DNA of 64,000 nucleotides from assembly GCF_023343835.1 (NCBI RefSeq), contig NC_064433.1, positions 72,272,823 to 72,336,822 of the forward strand. Reading direction: 5' to 3'. The notes beneath the pieces were generated by a model. The model had not been told where the DNA came from and did no database searches. It was given only the letters and a program-made list of their open reading frames with translations. Origin of the DNA: Lagopus muta. Lineage: Eukaryota > Chordata > Aves > Galliformes > Phasianidae. Shown here piece by piece: positions 22,080-32,110 of the stretch. The position numbers and the translations under genes are program-made. The first letter of the stretch is position 1, and each line of letters opens with the position of its first letter.

Positions 22080-22517
22080 CGCAGAGAGGTGTGCTGCCTT
22101 CCTGGAGCACGGGTCAGGGACATTTCAAAGAAAATTCCTAGGTTGATTCGGCCTTCAGATTATTACCCACTCTTAATAATTCAGGCTGGCGGCGAGGAAG
22201 TTGATAAGGAAAGCCTGAGGTCTATCAAGAAAGACTTCAGGGGAATGGGGCGAATACTTGAAGGAGCTGGGGTGCAGGTGGTCTTTTCCTCTATGCCCGT
22301 GGTGTCAGGGAAAGGTACAGGGAGGATCCAAAATACCCAACTCTTCAATAGATGGCTTAAGAGCTGGTGCAGGCGCAAGAATTTCGGCTTTTTTGACCAT
22401 GGGGCAATTTACACTGCACCTGGCATGATGGCTGCTGATGCATGCAGCCTGTCCCTGAGGGGTAAGAGGATCTTAGCTGAAGAATTAGCAGGACTCATTG
22501 ACAGGTCTTTAAACTAG
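22080..22517 (+). CDS. CR1 ORF1 C-terminal fragment (esterase/SGNH-like domain), partial
   Basis: The open frame enters from the truncated 5' end ([14 protein letters not shown]) and continues to a TAG at 22515-22517, about 145 residues. It resembles the C-terminal esterase (SGNH hydrolase-like) domain of bird CR1 ORF1 proteins: [15 protein letters not shown], then a [12 protein letters not shown] strand, [22 protein letters not shown] and [19 protein letters not shown] at the end. The GxND block reads GGEE, and the block that normally holds Asp-x-x-His reads DACS. The Asn, second Asp and His expected of an active enzyme are thus absent. No native start codon is present; a GTG at 22089 is simply an internal Val. 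The N-terminal RNA-binding part and the GDS block are missing, so this fragment should not be functional. Confidence 0.85.
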   Translation, partial: RREVCCLPGARVRDISKKIPRLIRPSDYYPLLIIQAGGEEVDKESLRSIKKDFRGMGRILEGAGVQVVFSSMPVVSGKGTGRIQNTQLFNRWLKSWCRRKNFGFFDHGAIYTAPGMMAADACSLSLRGKRILAEELAGLIDRSLN

Positions 22518-22519
22518 GA

Positions 22520-25498
22520 ATGAAGGGTGAAGGGGACACAATAAGGGCTACTGGAATCGAACGGGTCATTCGAGGGCTTATACCAAACTCCATGGGCAAT
22601 GACGGCAGAGTGCATAGGGAAGGACTAGGGCAGGGGGATGCTGGGGATGCTGCTGTTCTAGGGGATCCTAGATCCCTTATAAAGGGAAAAGTGGCGAGAC
22701 GGATAGCCCGGCTGAAGTGCCTTTATACCAACGCACGCAGCCTGAGTAACAAGCAGGAGGAACTGGAAACTGTGATGCACTCGGGAAGTTATGACCTTGT
22801 TGCTATCACAGAAACATGGTGGGATGACTCCCACAATTGGGATACTGCCATCGACGGCTATAGACTCTTTAGGAGAGATAGGCGAGGTAGGAGGGGTGGG
22901 GGAGTTGCTCTCTATGTCAGAGATTGGATAAACTGTGAGGAGCTCCCTACGAGAAGCAGTCAGGAACAGGTTGAGAGCCTGTGGGTTAGGATTAGAGATG
23001 GGACAAATATAGGTCAGCTGGTGTTAGGGGTATACTACAGACCACCTGATCAAGGGGAGGCTGTCGACGAGGCTTTCTTGCTCCAGATGCGTGAGATGTC
23101 TGGCTCACGGGCTCTTGTCCTGGTGGGGGACTTCAACCATCCGGACATCTGCTGGGAAAACCACACGGCGAGCTGCAAGAGCTCCAGAAGGCTCTTGGAA
23201 TCCATTGATGATAGCTTTCTGGTTCAGGTATTGGACAGACCGACCAGAGGTGAAGCGTTGCTGGACCTGCTGCTCACCAACGCTGAGGAGATCATCAAAG
23301 GCGTCAAGGTTGGAGGCTGCCTGGGCTCCAGCGACCACGCCCTGGTTGAGTTTGTGATCTCAAGCGATGTGGGCCTGGCAAAGAGCAGGACCAGGACACT
23401 GAACTTCAGAAGAGCAGACTTCAAGCTACTCAATGGATTGCTGGCCAAGATCCCCTGGCGCGCTGCCCTCAAAGACATGGATGTTGAGGAGAGCTGGTGG
23501 CTCTTCAAAGATGCCCTCCTGGAAGCACAAGAGGTCTCCATTCCGCTGAATAAGAAAGTGGGCAGGCGAGGTAGGAAACCGGCATGGCTCAGCAAGGACC
23601 TGCTGAGAGAACTGAGGGCGAAGAAAGGGGTGTACAAGCTCTGGAAACAAGGCTGTGTCACCTGGGAAGAGTACAGGAATGCCGTCCGGACTTGCAGACG
23701 TGGGATCAGGGAAGCCAAGGCGCAGGCAGAACTGAACTTGGCAAGGGACGTGAAAAACAATAAGAAAACCTTCTACAGGTACATTGCCCAGAAGAGACAG
23801 GCCAAAACGGGCGTACCTACTTTGGTAAATTTAAAAGGAGAACTGGCTTCAACAGATGAAGAGAAAGCCGAGGTGCTGAATGAGTTCTTCACCTCGGTCT
23901 TCACTGGTGGCCAGGATTCTAGTCTTTTTCACGTCCCTGAACCCTGCATCCCCAAACCTCTATGTGGGGACCGAGGAGATAAATCCCTCCCCACTGTAAG
24001 GGCAGAGCAAGTCCGAGAGTGCCTCCTTAGACTGAATGAATACAAGTCTATGGGGCCGGATGGCGTGCATCCCAGGGTCCTGAAGGAGCTGGCCGAGGTG
24101 GTTGCCGAGCCGCTCTCCATCATATTTGAGAAGTCGTGGCTGTCAGGTGAGGTCCCGGACGACTGGAGGAAGGGTCACATCACTCCCATATACAAGAAGG
24201 GGAGCAGGGAGGACCCGGGGAACTACAGGCCGGTGAGTCTCACCTCCGTGCCTGGGAAGATCATGGAACAGATCCTCCTGGACAACATGCTCGGTCACAT
24301 AAAGAATGAGCATGTGATCCGAGACAGCCAGCACGGCTTCACCAAAGGAAGGTCATGCCTAACTAATCTTGTGGCCTTCTATGATGGAGTGACGGCATTG
24401 GTGGACGAAGGGAAGGCGACCGATGTCATTTACCTGGACCTGAGCAAGGCCTTTGACATGGTCCCCCACCACATCCTCATCTCCAAATTGGAGGGAAGTG
24501 GATTTGATGGGTGGACGACCCGATGGATAAGCAATTGGTTGAAAGGCCGCAGACAGAGGGTGGTGGTCAATGGCTCTATGTCCAGGTGGAGGCCGGTAAC
24601 AAGTGGTGTCCCCCAAGGGTCTGTCTTGGGACCGGTGCTCTTTAACATCTTTATTAATGACATCAATGAGGGAATTGAGTGCACCCTCAGCAAGTTTGCT
24701 GATGACACCAAGCTGAGTGGTGCGGTTGATACGGTGGAAGGAAGGGATGCCATTCAGAGGGACCTCGACAGGCTGGAGGGCTGGGCTCGGGTGAACCTGA
24801 TGAGGTTCAACACGGCAAAGTGCAAGGTTTTGCATTTGGGCCGGAAGAACCCCAGGCACCTGTACAGGCTGGGAGGAGTGGTCCTTGAGAGCAGCTCGGC
24901 AGAGAAGGACCTGGGGGTCCTGATGGACGAGAGACTGAATATGAGCCAGCAGTGCGCTCTGGCAGCTCGAAAGGCAAATGGGATCCTGGGCTCCATCAGG
25001 AGAGGGGTGGCCAGCAGGGACAGGGAGGTGATTGTCCCTCTCTACTCGGCTCTTGTGAGGCCCCATCTGGAGTACTGTGTCCAGGTGTGGAGCCCTCAGT
25101 ACAAGAAAGACATAGAGATTTTGGAAAGGGTCCAGAGGAGGGCAACTAAGATGATCAGGGGGCTGGAGCACCTCCCCTATGAGGACAGGCTGAGGGAGTT
25201 GGGCTTGTTCAGCCTGGAGAAGAGAAGGCTGCGGGGTGACCTCATTGCAGCCTATCAATACCTGAAGGGAACCTACACCCAGGAGGGGAGTAAACTCTTC
25301 AAAAGGGCTGACGACAGCAGGACTAGGGGAAATGGTTTTAAGTTGAAGGAGGGAAGATTTAGGTTAGATGTTAGGGGGAAGTTCTTTACTAGGAGAGTGG
25401 TTAGGCCCTGGAACGGGCTGCCCAGGGAGGTTGTGGATGCCCCGTCCTTGGACGTGTTTAAGGCCAGGTTGGACGGGGTCCTGGGCAACCTGATCTGA
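22520..25498 (+). CDS. CR1 ORF2: endonuclease/reverse transcriptase polyprotein, intact
   Basis: An uninterrupted 992-codon ORF2. ORF2 of CR1 nicks chromosomal DNA and primes reverse transcription of the element's RNA at that nick. Residues about 60-285 form the APE-type endonuclease. Visible catalytic-site motifs are TNARSL (N71), ITETWW (E98), YYRPP (Y173), GDFNHPDI (D204, N206) and SSDHALV (D272, H273). Residues about 540-800 form the reverse transcriptase: [46 protein letters not shown] (D640), [20 protein letters not shown] and [10 protein letters not shown] (D728, D729). The C-terminal part ends [20 protein letters not shown]. The ATG at 22520 lies 2 nt after the ORF1 stop, suggesting reinitiation. 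All motif residues I can judge are intact. The Met in AFDMV is unusual, as many CR1 copies have Thr there. Confidence 0.95.
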   Translation: MKGEGDTIRATGIERVIRGLIPNSMGNDGRVHREGLGQGDAGDAAVLGDPRSLIKGKVARRIARLKCLYTNARSLSNKQEELETVMHSGSYDLVAITETWWDDSHNWDTAIDGYRLFRRDRRGRRGGGVALYVRDWINCEELPTRSSQEQVESLWVRIRDGTNIGQLVLGVYYRPPDQGEAVDEAFLLQMREMSGSRALVLVGDFNHPDICWENHTASCKSSRRLLESIDDSFLVQVLDRPTRGEALLDLLLTNAEEIIKGVKVGGCLGSSDHALVEFVISSDVGLAKSRTRTLNFRRADFKLLNGLLAKIPWRAALKDMDVEESWWLFKDALLEAQEVSIPLNKKVGRRGRKPAWLSKDLLRELRAKKGVYKLWKQGCVTWEEYRNAVRTCRRGIREAKAQAELNLARDVKNNKKTFYRYIAQKRQAKTGVPTLVNLKGELASTDEEKAEVLNEFFTSVFTGGQDSSLFHVPEPCIPKPLCGDRGDKSLPTVRAEQVRECLLRLNEYKSMGPDGVHPRVLKELAEVVAEPLSIIFEKSWLSGEVPDDWRKGHITPIYKKGSREDPGNYRPVSLTSVPGKIMEQILLDNMLGHIKNEHVIRDSQHGFTKGRSCLTNLVAFYDGVTALVDEGKATDVIYLDLSKAFDMVPHHILISKLEGSGFDGWTTRWISNWLKGRRQRVVVNGSMSRWRPVTSGVPQGSVLGPVLFNIFINDINEGIECTLSKFADDTKLSGAVDTVEGRDAIQRDLDRLEGWARVNLMRFNTAKCKVLHLGRKNPRHLYRLGGVVLESSSAEKDLGVLMDERLNMSQQCALAARKANGILGSIRRGVASRDREVIVPLYSALVRPHLEYCVQVWSPQYKKDIEILERVQRRATKMIRGLEHLPYEDRLRELGLFSLEKRRLRGDLIAAYQYLKGTYTQEGSKLFKRADDSRTRGNGFKLKEGRFRLDVRGKFFTRRVVRPWNGLPREVVDAPSLDVFKARLDGVLGNLI

Positions 25499-25572
25499 AT
25501 ATGTATGTTGGTGGCCCTGCTAGGCAGGGGGGTTGGAACTACATGATCCTTGGGGTCCCTTCCAACCCGGGT
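25499..25572 (+). other. CR1 3' UTR
   Basis: A short untranslated tail between the ORF2 stop and the octamers. It includes GGGGGGTTGGAACTACATGA and GGTCCCTTCCAACCC, the conserved CR1 3' region thought to be recognised by the element's reverse transcriptase. The same motif, more degraded, ends most CR1 fragments in this window. Confidence 0.85.
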
Positions 25573-25612
25573 GATTCTGTGATTCTGTGATTCTGTGATT
25601 CTGTGATTCTGT
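25573..25612 (+). repeat. CR1 terminal octamer array, 5 x GATTCTGT
   Basis: Five identical 8-bp units end the CR1. Perfect identity among units fits recent insertion or recent slippage. Other copies here end in ATTCTATG-type octamers. Confidence 0.95.
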
Positions 25613-25885
25613 TTCTGACAGCTATGATTTAATTCCTTTTCACTCGGGAAATTCTTTTCCACTTCCATTCATTCATTTCTGTCTGAAAACCAGCCAGAAG
25701 GATCCCAACTGTTCTCATTGTTGACATTCCACTGTTAAAATATGATTCTGTTTCTTAAGACTGAAAATGGAAGTGGGGAGATTGAAAAGGATGATTCCAG
25801 GAATAATCCGTCTCTCCAACATGTAGTAAAATTGTGAGGCTACAAGCTGTCTGTAGATGATAGCCAGATTCCTAGGAGATGAAGA

Positions 25886-26018
25886 TTCACAGAATGGTTT
25901 GGGTTGGGAGGGACCTTAAAGATTGCATAGTTTCAACCCCCCTGCTCTAGGCAGGGACACCTTGCAGTAGACCAGGTTGGTCAAAGCCCCTTCAAGCCTG
26001 GCCTTCCAGGGACTTTAG
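25886..26018 (-). mobile_element. CR1 LINE 3' end, antisense
   Basis: The stretch begins ACAGAATGGTTTGGGTTGGG and continues AGGGACCTTAAAG, CCCCCCTGCTCTAGGCAGGG and GTAGACCAGGTTGG, the reverse of a CR1 3' UTR. It is about 130 bp, with no coding sequence left. Confidence 0.85.
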
Positions 26019-27919
26019 TTCTCTAAGCATCCACTTCAAAATAAAAGAGAGCTTGGAAAAAATCAATGCCAATTTCACCAGATTTCATATTTTAAACAAT
26101 GAGAAAGTGAGAGAAAAATAAGTAATCCATTCACTTAACCACACAATCTCAGTTTACTTTTTTGAAGACATACAGAGAGCAAACGTCCTATATGAATCTA
26201 TGCTAGGATTAAAAAATCCTCACACTGAAAATTTTGCCAAGGTATCTGTAACAAAAAATCTTACCAACCAATAAGGGTATTTCAATATGTCAGTACATAA
26301 AGCAATAGAACATTGGGTGTCCTGGTGAATTTCCATATTCTAATGTATTTAAATATCTACAATAAATTCTTATCTTTTTATTTCTTAAGTCCGTAATGTT
26401 GAATTTTTGAGGACAACAGCAGCAGCCATCACTTCTAAGGTTAGAACAAAGAAGAATGAGATACAAAGACAAGTATGGCAGATTGCCTAGAGAGCACATG
26501 AAATGATTTTTTCACATGCTCTCTAGGCAATCTATCATACTAGGGATTAGAAGGTAAATACAAGGAAAAGCAGAAGCAAGGTAGAGAAACTGGAAGATGT
26601 GGGTGGAAAAAGCAGAACCAGGCTGATGGACACAAGGAGCAGAGGAAGAAACTGAGCAGTAGGATGATGAAGGTGTTTTTACCTATCAGAAGGAATTATA
26701 ACTATTTTCTTTCTCAATAAATAACTTTATGACATAACTTGTCTTACAATCTAGAATGTTGATTTCTGATTCCAGACACAATACGCTACCTTCACGTCCT
26801 TCCAAGATGAAGGTCATGATCTTCAGTGACTACTGTGAGTAAGTCAGAGCTCCTCTCTTACAAACACTTTATGCTGCCCTGATTAAAACTTCTAAGATTT
26901 AATAACTAAAGTTCAGTCATAAAGTAAGCTTCCTCTGAAGTTAGAGAACATTGCCATCTATTTTCTTCCCTTTTCTTCCACTCCAAAATAAAATTTGAAA
27001 ATATCTGTATGTTAAAAAGTAAAACAAAAGATCTTTGAATAATTAGGAAAGGAGCACTGAAGGAGCTCAATGTCTTGGTGCTGTGTAGATGATTTTCTTT
27101 ATCACCCCACAGCAATCAGACTTGTCTTGACATCATGAAATTCACATCTATTAAAGAAAATATGAAAATAGCCGATTTCTAAGACATTCCAGAAATCATG
27201 ACTTAAAAGTCCATTCCCATTGCCATTTCACCAACAACACTGGAAGTTAGGATTGAATTTTATGGATACATTTCTATTAAATGTTAGTGGTCTACTAAAC
27301 TAACTGTTAGACACCAGGAGTAGCTTGGTCTTACTCCTACTGTTAAAAATACTCTTCCTTTCTATGTTATTCTGGTTTTGCCAAGAAAACCATCATTTTA
27401 ATGTTATTAGTTTTCTTGATCTACTAAACTCATTAGGTGACCACTGAAACAGCATGTAGCGAAAGAAAAAATTTTCAGGTCAAAAAATGTTTTTAACAAG
27501 ACATCAGGCAATACCAGACAAGTATCCTGAGGAGGAACTACCTTCTTAGCAAATAGGCTTCTTCTGTAACCATGACTTGTGAGATGATAAGGCTAAGCAG
27601 AAGAGTTGGAAGTTCACGTCAGATGTCCAGACCAATACACAACATTAGTTCTTAAAAAGTCTTGTCATCTGGCTCTCAATATGTTGGTGGTATGTCTCCC
27701 TTTGCAAAAAGCTGTGAGACTGAAAGAAGCAGAATTAAAACCGCACATCAGATAGATTTTGCAAGTCCCCTCTTGTTGGTAGCTCAGTGGGAGAAAACAC
27801 ATAGCTCCACAGGCAGATGGGTTCAGATGGCTTCACAGAACATATGGATGAACCACCCAGGACTGTTCCAGTCTGCAATTTATAGGGCCTGAGCAGGTCC
27901 ATGGGAATCTCATGAATCA
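26019..27919. other. Non-coding stretch containing a strong hairpin
   Basis: No gene or dispersed repeat was recognised. The notable element is the near-perfect inverted repeat at 26473-26540, listed separately. Confidence 0.45.
26473..26540. repeat. 68-nt near-perfect hairpin (31-bp stem, 6-nt loop)
   Basis: Left arm 26473-26503 pairs with right arm 26510-26540 around a TGATTT loop. Of 31 positions, 27 are Watson-Crick, and 17 in a row are perfect (26480-26496 with 26517-26533). The four differences are G/T, C/A, C/A and A/C. In a minus-strand RNA three of these become G-U pairs, giving 30 of 31 paired. This is the size of a pre-miRNA hairpin, but it could also be a fold-back duplication or a tiny transposon palindrome. 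No function is shown. Confidence 0.85.
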
Positions 27920-30305
27920 TAAAATCATAGAATCATAGAATGTCTTGGATTGGAAGGGACCCCAAGGATCCCCAAGTTCCAATCCCTCTGCCACAGATCT
28001 AGTACTAGACCAGGTTGCCCAGGGCCCCATCCAACCTGGTCTTGAACATCTACAGGGACAGAGCATCCACAAGCCTCCCTGGGCAGCCTGTTTCAGCACC
28101 TCACCACTCTCTCTGTGAAGAACTTCCCCCTGACATCCAATCTAAATCGACACTCACAACCGTCCCCCCTGTCCTATCACTGCCTACCCAAGTAAGAAAG
28201 ATTCTCCTTTTTATAATCCCCTTTTAAATACTGGAAGGTTGCAGTGAAGTCTCCTTGCAGCCATCTCTTCTTCAGGCTGAACAAGCCCAGCTCTTTCAGC
28301 CTGTCTTTGCAGGAGTGGTGCTCCACCCTCTGATCATCTTTGTGGCCTTCCTCTGGACTCTCTCCAGCAGCTTGACATCTTTCCTGTACCGGGGGCCCAA
28401 AACCTGGACGCAGTACTCCAGATGGAGCCTCCTGAAGACAGAGTAGAGAGCAACAATCACCTCCCTGTTCCTGCTGACCACCCTGCTTCTGATGCAGCCC
28501 AGTATACCGTTGACCTTCTGTGCTGCAGGAGCACACTGCTGGCTCATGTTTAGTTTTTCATCTACCAGGAACCCCAGGTCCTTCACCACAGGGCTACTCT
28601 CAAGGACTTCTTCTTCCAGTATCTAGGATTACTCCATTCCAAGTGCAAAACCTCTCATTAGGTTCACACGGGCCCACGTTTCAAGTTTGTTGAGGGCCCT
28701 CTGGATAGCTTCACTTCTTTCTATCATGTCAACTGCACCACTCATCTTGGTGTCATCAGCAAACTTGCTGAGAGTGCACTCCAGCCCATCATCGATGTCA
28801 TTGATGAAGATGTTGAAGACCTCTGGTCCCAAGACAGACCACTGGAGGACACTGCTTGTCACCAGCCTGCACCTGGACATAGTGCCATTCAACACAACCC
28901 TCCGTCTATGGCCTTCCAACCAATTCCTTACCCACTGAATAGTCTATCCCTCAAATCCATATCATTCCAGCTTAGAGATGAGGATGTTGTGGGAGACCAA
29001 GTAAAAGACCCTGTACAAGTCCAGGTAGATGACACTGGTCACCTTGCCTTTTTCCACTGATGATGTCACTCCATCATAGAAAGCCATCAGATTGATCAGG
29101 CACAACTTTCCCCTGTGCTGGCTGTCTGGGTTTGCCTCCTTATCCCTCATAGACATTCACATGTCTTCTAGGAGGATCTGTTCCATGATCTTCCCGGCAC
29201 AGAGGTGAGGCTCACTGGCCTGTTGCTCCCCGGGTCCTCCTTCCTCCCTTTCATGTAAATGAGAGTGACATTTCCTTTTTTCCAGTCCCTGCGCATTTCA
29301 CCTAACAGCCACAACTTTTCAAATATGATGCAGAGCAGCTCAGCAACCACATTAGCCAGATCCTTTAGGACCATGCAATGTATGTCATCTGGCCCCATAG
29401 ACTTGTATACATTCAGTCTCATGAGGGGTCTTGGACTCACTCTGCCCTTACAGAAGGGGCAATTTACTCTCCCAACTCCCACCTAGAGGCCCAGGGATGT
29501 GAGCTTCAGAAACATGAGAAATACAAGAATCTTGGCTGCCAGTGAAGGCTGTGGCAAAAAACTCATTTAATACCTCAGCCTTCTCCATATCAATCATAGC
29601 TAGTTCTTTTTTCTCATTTACCAAAGGAGGTATGCTCCCTTTGGCCTGCCTCTTTTGGCCAATGTACTTATAGAATCTCTTCTTGTTTTTAACATCCCTC
29701 ACCAAGTTCAGTTCTTGTCCATGCCTTTGCTTTTCTAATCTCCTCTCTGCAAATTCAGACAGCATCCCTGTTTTCTCCCCAGGTGACATGCCCTGGTTTC
29801 CACAGCTGGTACAGTCTCTTCCCTCAAACTGACTTGCAGGTCCTTGCCAAGTCCTGTCAGTTTCCTGCTTCCCCTGCCCACTTTCTTGTTTGGAGAGATG
29901 GAGAGCTCTTGTGCTCTCAGAAAGGCATCCCTGAAGAGTAGCCAACTTTCTTCCACTCCTTTGCCACTAAGGACAGCTTCCCAGGAGAACTCGCCCAACA
30001 ATTCCTTAACCAGCCTGAAGATTGCTCTCCCTAAGTTCAAGGTCTTGACCCCACTCTTTTCCAGGCCCATGTTCCTTGAGATCCCAACCTCAATCAGGGC
30101 ATGACTGCTGCAGCCTAGGCTGCCTTCAGACTTAATGCCTTTAATGATCTCCTCTGCACTGGTGAGCACCAGAGCCATCAGCATGTCACATCTCTTTGAT
30201 CTATCAAATACTTGCACTGGAAAGTTATCATCCATGCACCCCAGGTGATTCCTGGATCTCCTGCAGCTTGCTGTGATTTTCCCAGCAGATATCCATGTGA
30301 AGTTC
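27920..30305 (-). mobile_element. CR1 LINE, antisense, long but broken
   Basis: About 2.4 kb of CR1 on the minus strand. It runs from the end of the endonuclease (ICWEN-like remnant near 30290, then SSHALIEVGIS) through the linker (LNLVRDVKNKKRFYKYIGQKRQAK) to the reverse transcriptase ([44 protein letters not shown]). It ends in the 3' UTR and reversed octamers AAAATCATAGAATCATAGAA. Several frameshifts and stops are present, and the LDLSKAFD block reads LDLYRVFY. The FADD box survives. The 5' end abuts a sense CR1 piece at about 30305. Confidence 0.92.
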
Positions 30306-30615
30306 AACAAATACAAGGTTCTGCACCCAACTGGAGCAATCCCAATCATGAATTAGGGCTGGGTGATGAATTGAGAGGAGCCCTGAAGAGAAGGAACTGG
30401 GGATTCTGGTGGACAAAGAACTGAACATGAGTGCAGCAGCATGCACTTTGTGGCTCACTGTATCTTGGAGTGCATCAGTAGAAGCATAACATTCAGGTCA
30501 AGGGAGGTGTCTCCTTCTGATCTGCCCTCATGAGATCCCATCCGGAGCACTGCATTCAGCTCTGAGGCACAAGAAAGACATGGACCTGTTGGAACAGACG
30601 TTCAAGACATCCATG
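30306..30615 (+). mobile_element. CR1 LINE internal fragment, sense
   Basis: The stretch AAGTTCAACAAATACAAGGT and CTGCACCCA matches the CR1 FNKAKCKVLH region. It is followed by ACTGAACATGAG, a CATCAGTAG stretch, GTCAAGGGAGGTGTCTCC and CAAGAAAGACATGGACC. It corresponds to about residues 760-870 of ORF2 only. Reading is broken by stops. It lies head to head with the antisense CR1 at its left. Confidence 0.75.
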
Positions 30616-30640
30616 AAATTGATTGTGAGCCAACATAATG

Positions 30641-30671
30641 AAATAGAAGGCATTATTTTTGGAGCAGACCT
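30641..30671 (+). mobile_element. Possible mariner 3' terminal fragment
   Basis: The stretch AAATAGAAGGCATTATTTTT, then GGAGCAGACCT, closely matches the 3' terminus of the two mariner copies (8572-8601 and 31540-31570). Only the terminal 30 bp or so is recognisable, so this is a decayed end of a third copy or a chance resemblance. Confidence 0.4.
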
Positions 30672-31069
30672 TGTAGATTTGTTGTCCAGCTATTTCTTTC
30701 CCCTCCACCCCCACCTCCCACCCCCTTTTTATCTTGTATTTTAAAACTATTCAGCTCTCTTGGAAAGATGGAAGAAATTAGGGGGAAAGTATTCTTATAA
30801 GAGGGAAAAGCAGTAGTAGACGCAAGACAGATGCAAATATTACAAATGTTTCTGTTTGCTTTGTTGTTTACTGATTTTTACAAGAGTGATTTGCAAAGAG
30901 AAAACTCCAAAACAAAAGCACATTTCATACACTTCCTTGTAAAATTCACAATATTTCACTAGATATGACAAGAGTCTATGAGCTCTGCCACTAACCAGGA
31001 TGCTAAAAAGGCTGGAGCACCACTGTTATTTACTTGGAATCTCATAGACTCAGTTAGTGATTTCCATCG
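30672..31069. other. Non-coding stretch, nothing recognised
   Basis: Contains a CCCCTCCACCCCCACCTCCC stretch near 30700 and otherwise AT-rich sequence. No gene was seen. Confidence 0.4.
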
Positions 31070-31570
31070 CTTCGCAATGTCCCAGAGGCAGATGTTGGTA
31101 TGACAGTGGAGGTTGAATCTTCATGCCGGTATTCTGTTACATTTTGTTGCTATGTGAGATGATAGCAGAGGGGCCATCTGACAAAATGGCATCTGACATG
31201 GAAGTATATGAAACAAAGGTGTGTTATCAAATTGCTCCATGCAGTAAAAATTTTACCCACTGACATTCATTAACACTTGAAGTTTATAGAGACCAGACAG
31301 TGGATGTGAGCACAGTGAGACAATGGGTGCTGGATTTTACCAGTGTCAATAGTAACAGTGGGTCACCTCCTCAGATATGGATTTTTATGAGTGTATTATG
31401 CAGGATCTTGTTCATTTCTGGGGAAGATGTGTAGCTAATGGTGGTGACTATGTTGAAAAATAGTGTTTTATAGATAAAAATTTGTTCTGTCTAATAGCAT
31501 CATTGTGCTCTTTGTATCTGTTGCAGTTTTTGTGGACGTAAATAGGAGGCTTTATTTTCGGTGCAAACTA
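31070..31570 (+). mobile_element. Mariner-like transposon (Galluhop type), internally deleted
   Basis: This contains the 5' UTR, the N-terminal start of a mariner transposase (ATG at 31186; MASDMEVYETK, then DQTVDVSTVRQWV) and, after a deletion, the extreme C-terminus and 3' UTR. The join is near AACAGTGGGTCACCTC (about 31350). The C-terminal text reads roughly DMDFYEC...CRILF, then the VANGGDYVEK-type end and a TAG at 31461-31463. The whole catalytic core with all three Asp codons is missing, and stops and frameshifts are present. The 3' end (31540-31570) matches the other mariner copy. It is a MITE-like non-autonomous derivative. The 5' terminal repeat was not found. Confidence 0.75.
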
Positions 31571-32050
31571 TATATAATGCTGTTGACAATCAGAAATTTT
31601 ATGTACACATATTGGGACCATCACTAGAACTAACTAACATCACTAGACTTAACCTTGAACTGATTCTTATTTTCTTCCCCAAAGAAAACATCTCTGTTTC
31701 CCTGAGGCTTCTCATTAGGTTAGACTACTAAGTTATAAATAATCAGCAAATATTTTAATGCATTGAATGTACTCAGCTACTGTACCAACTGAATAGTAAT
31801 ATATAGCTTTAAGTTACAATATTAAGCAGTTTTAAAAGATATGTGATTTAAACCATAAAATTCAAGAGGCTATGATGGAAATGAAAATTATATTATTTGA
31901 TTTTATATTTCAGAAATGAAAGTAAAAGAGGATAAAGTAGTCAGTGCATTAAAATTCCTTTCTGCACCTGCTATATAAATGAGACTTGTGGGTTTTAAAC
32001 AATGAGGATGAAATATTTGGAACCTAAACTCTGTAGGCAACATCAAGATA

Positions 32051-32110
32051 TAAATATAAATATAAATATAAATATAAATATAAATATAAATATAAATATA
32101 AATATAAATA
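32051..32110. repeat. Microsatellite (TAAATA)10
   Basis: Ten perfect copies of TAAATA in 60 bp. Such purity suggests it is young and likely to vary in length between individuals. Confidence 0.95.

Larger units (their letters stand above)
22080..25612 (+). mobile_element. CR1 LINE, 5'-truncated, ORF2 intact
   Basis: A 3.5-kb CR1 non-LTR retrotransposon. It contains the C-terminal part of ORF1, a complete ORF2 and a short 3' UTR, and ends in five perfect GATTCTGT octamers. The body is visibly more GC- and CpG-rich than the flanks and ORF2 has no stop in 992 codons, both signs of a young copy. It begins inside ORF1 (the [10 protein letters not shown] region), the usual outcome of incomplete target-primed reverse transcription. 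No target duplication was recognised. It has no internal promoter region of its own, so it could be expressed only from a neighbouring promoter. ORF2 might still act in trans. Confidence 0.95.

Noticed and set aside
23224-23760. A 178-codon minus-strand frame
   Set aside because: Antisense shadow of CR1 ORF2, with no independent support.
24359-25258. A 299-codon open frame on the minus strand
   Set aside because: It lies wholly opposite the intact CR1 ORF2. Long antisense frames are common opposite GC-rich coding sequence, and it has no protein resemblance of its own.
27920-30615. A single twin-primed CR1 insertion with 5' inversion
   Set aside because: In twin priming the inverted part must come from upstream of the other part. 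Here the sense piece duplicates a region already inside the antisense copy.
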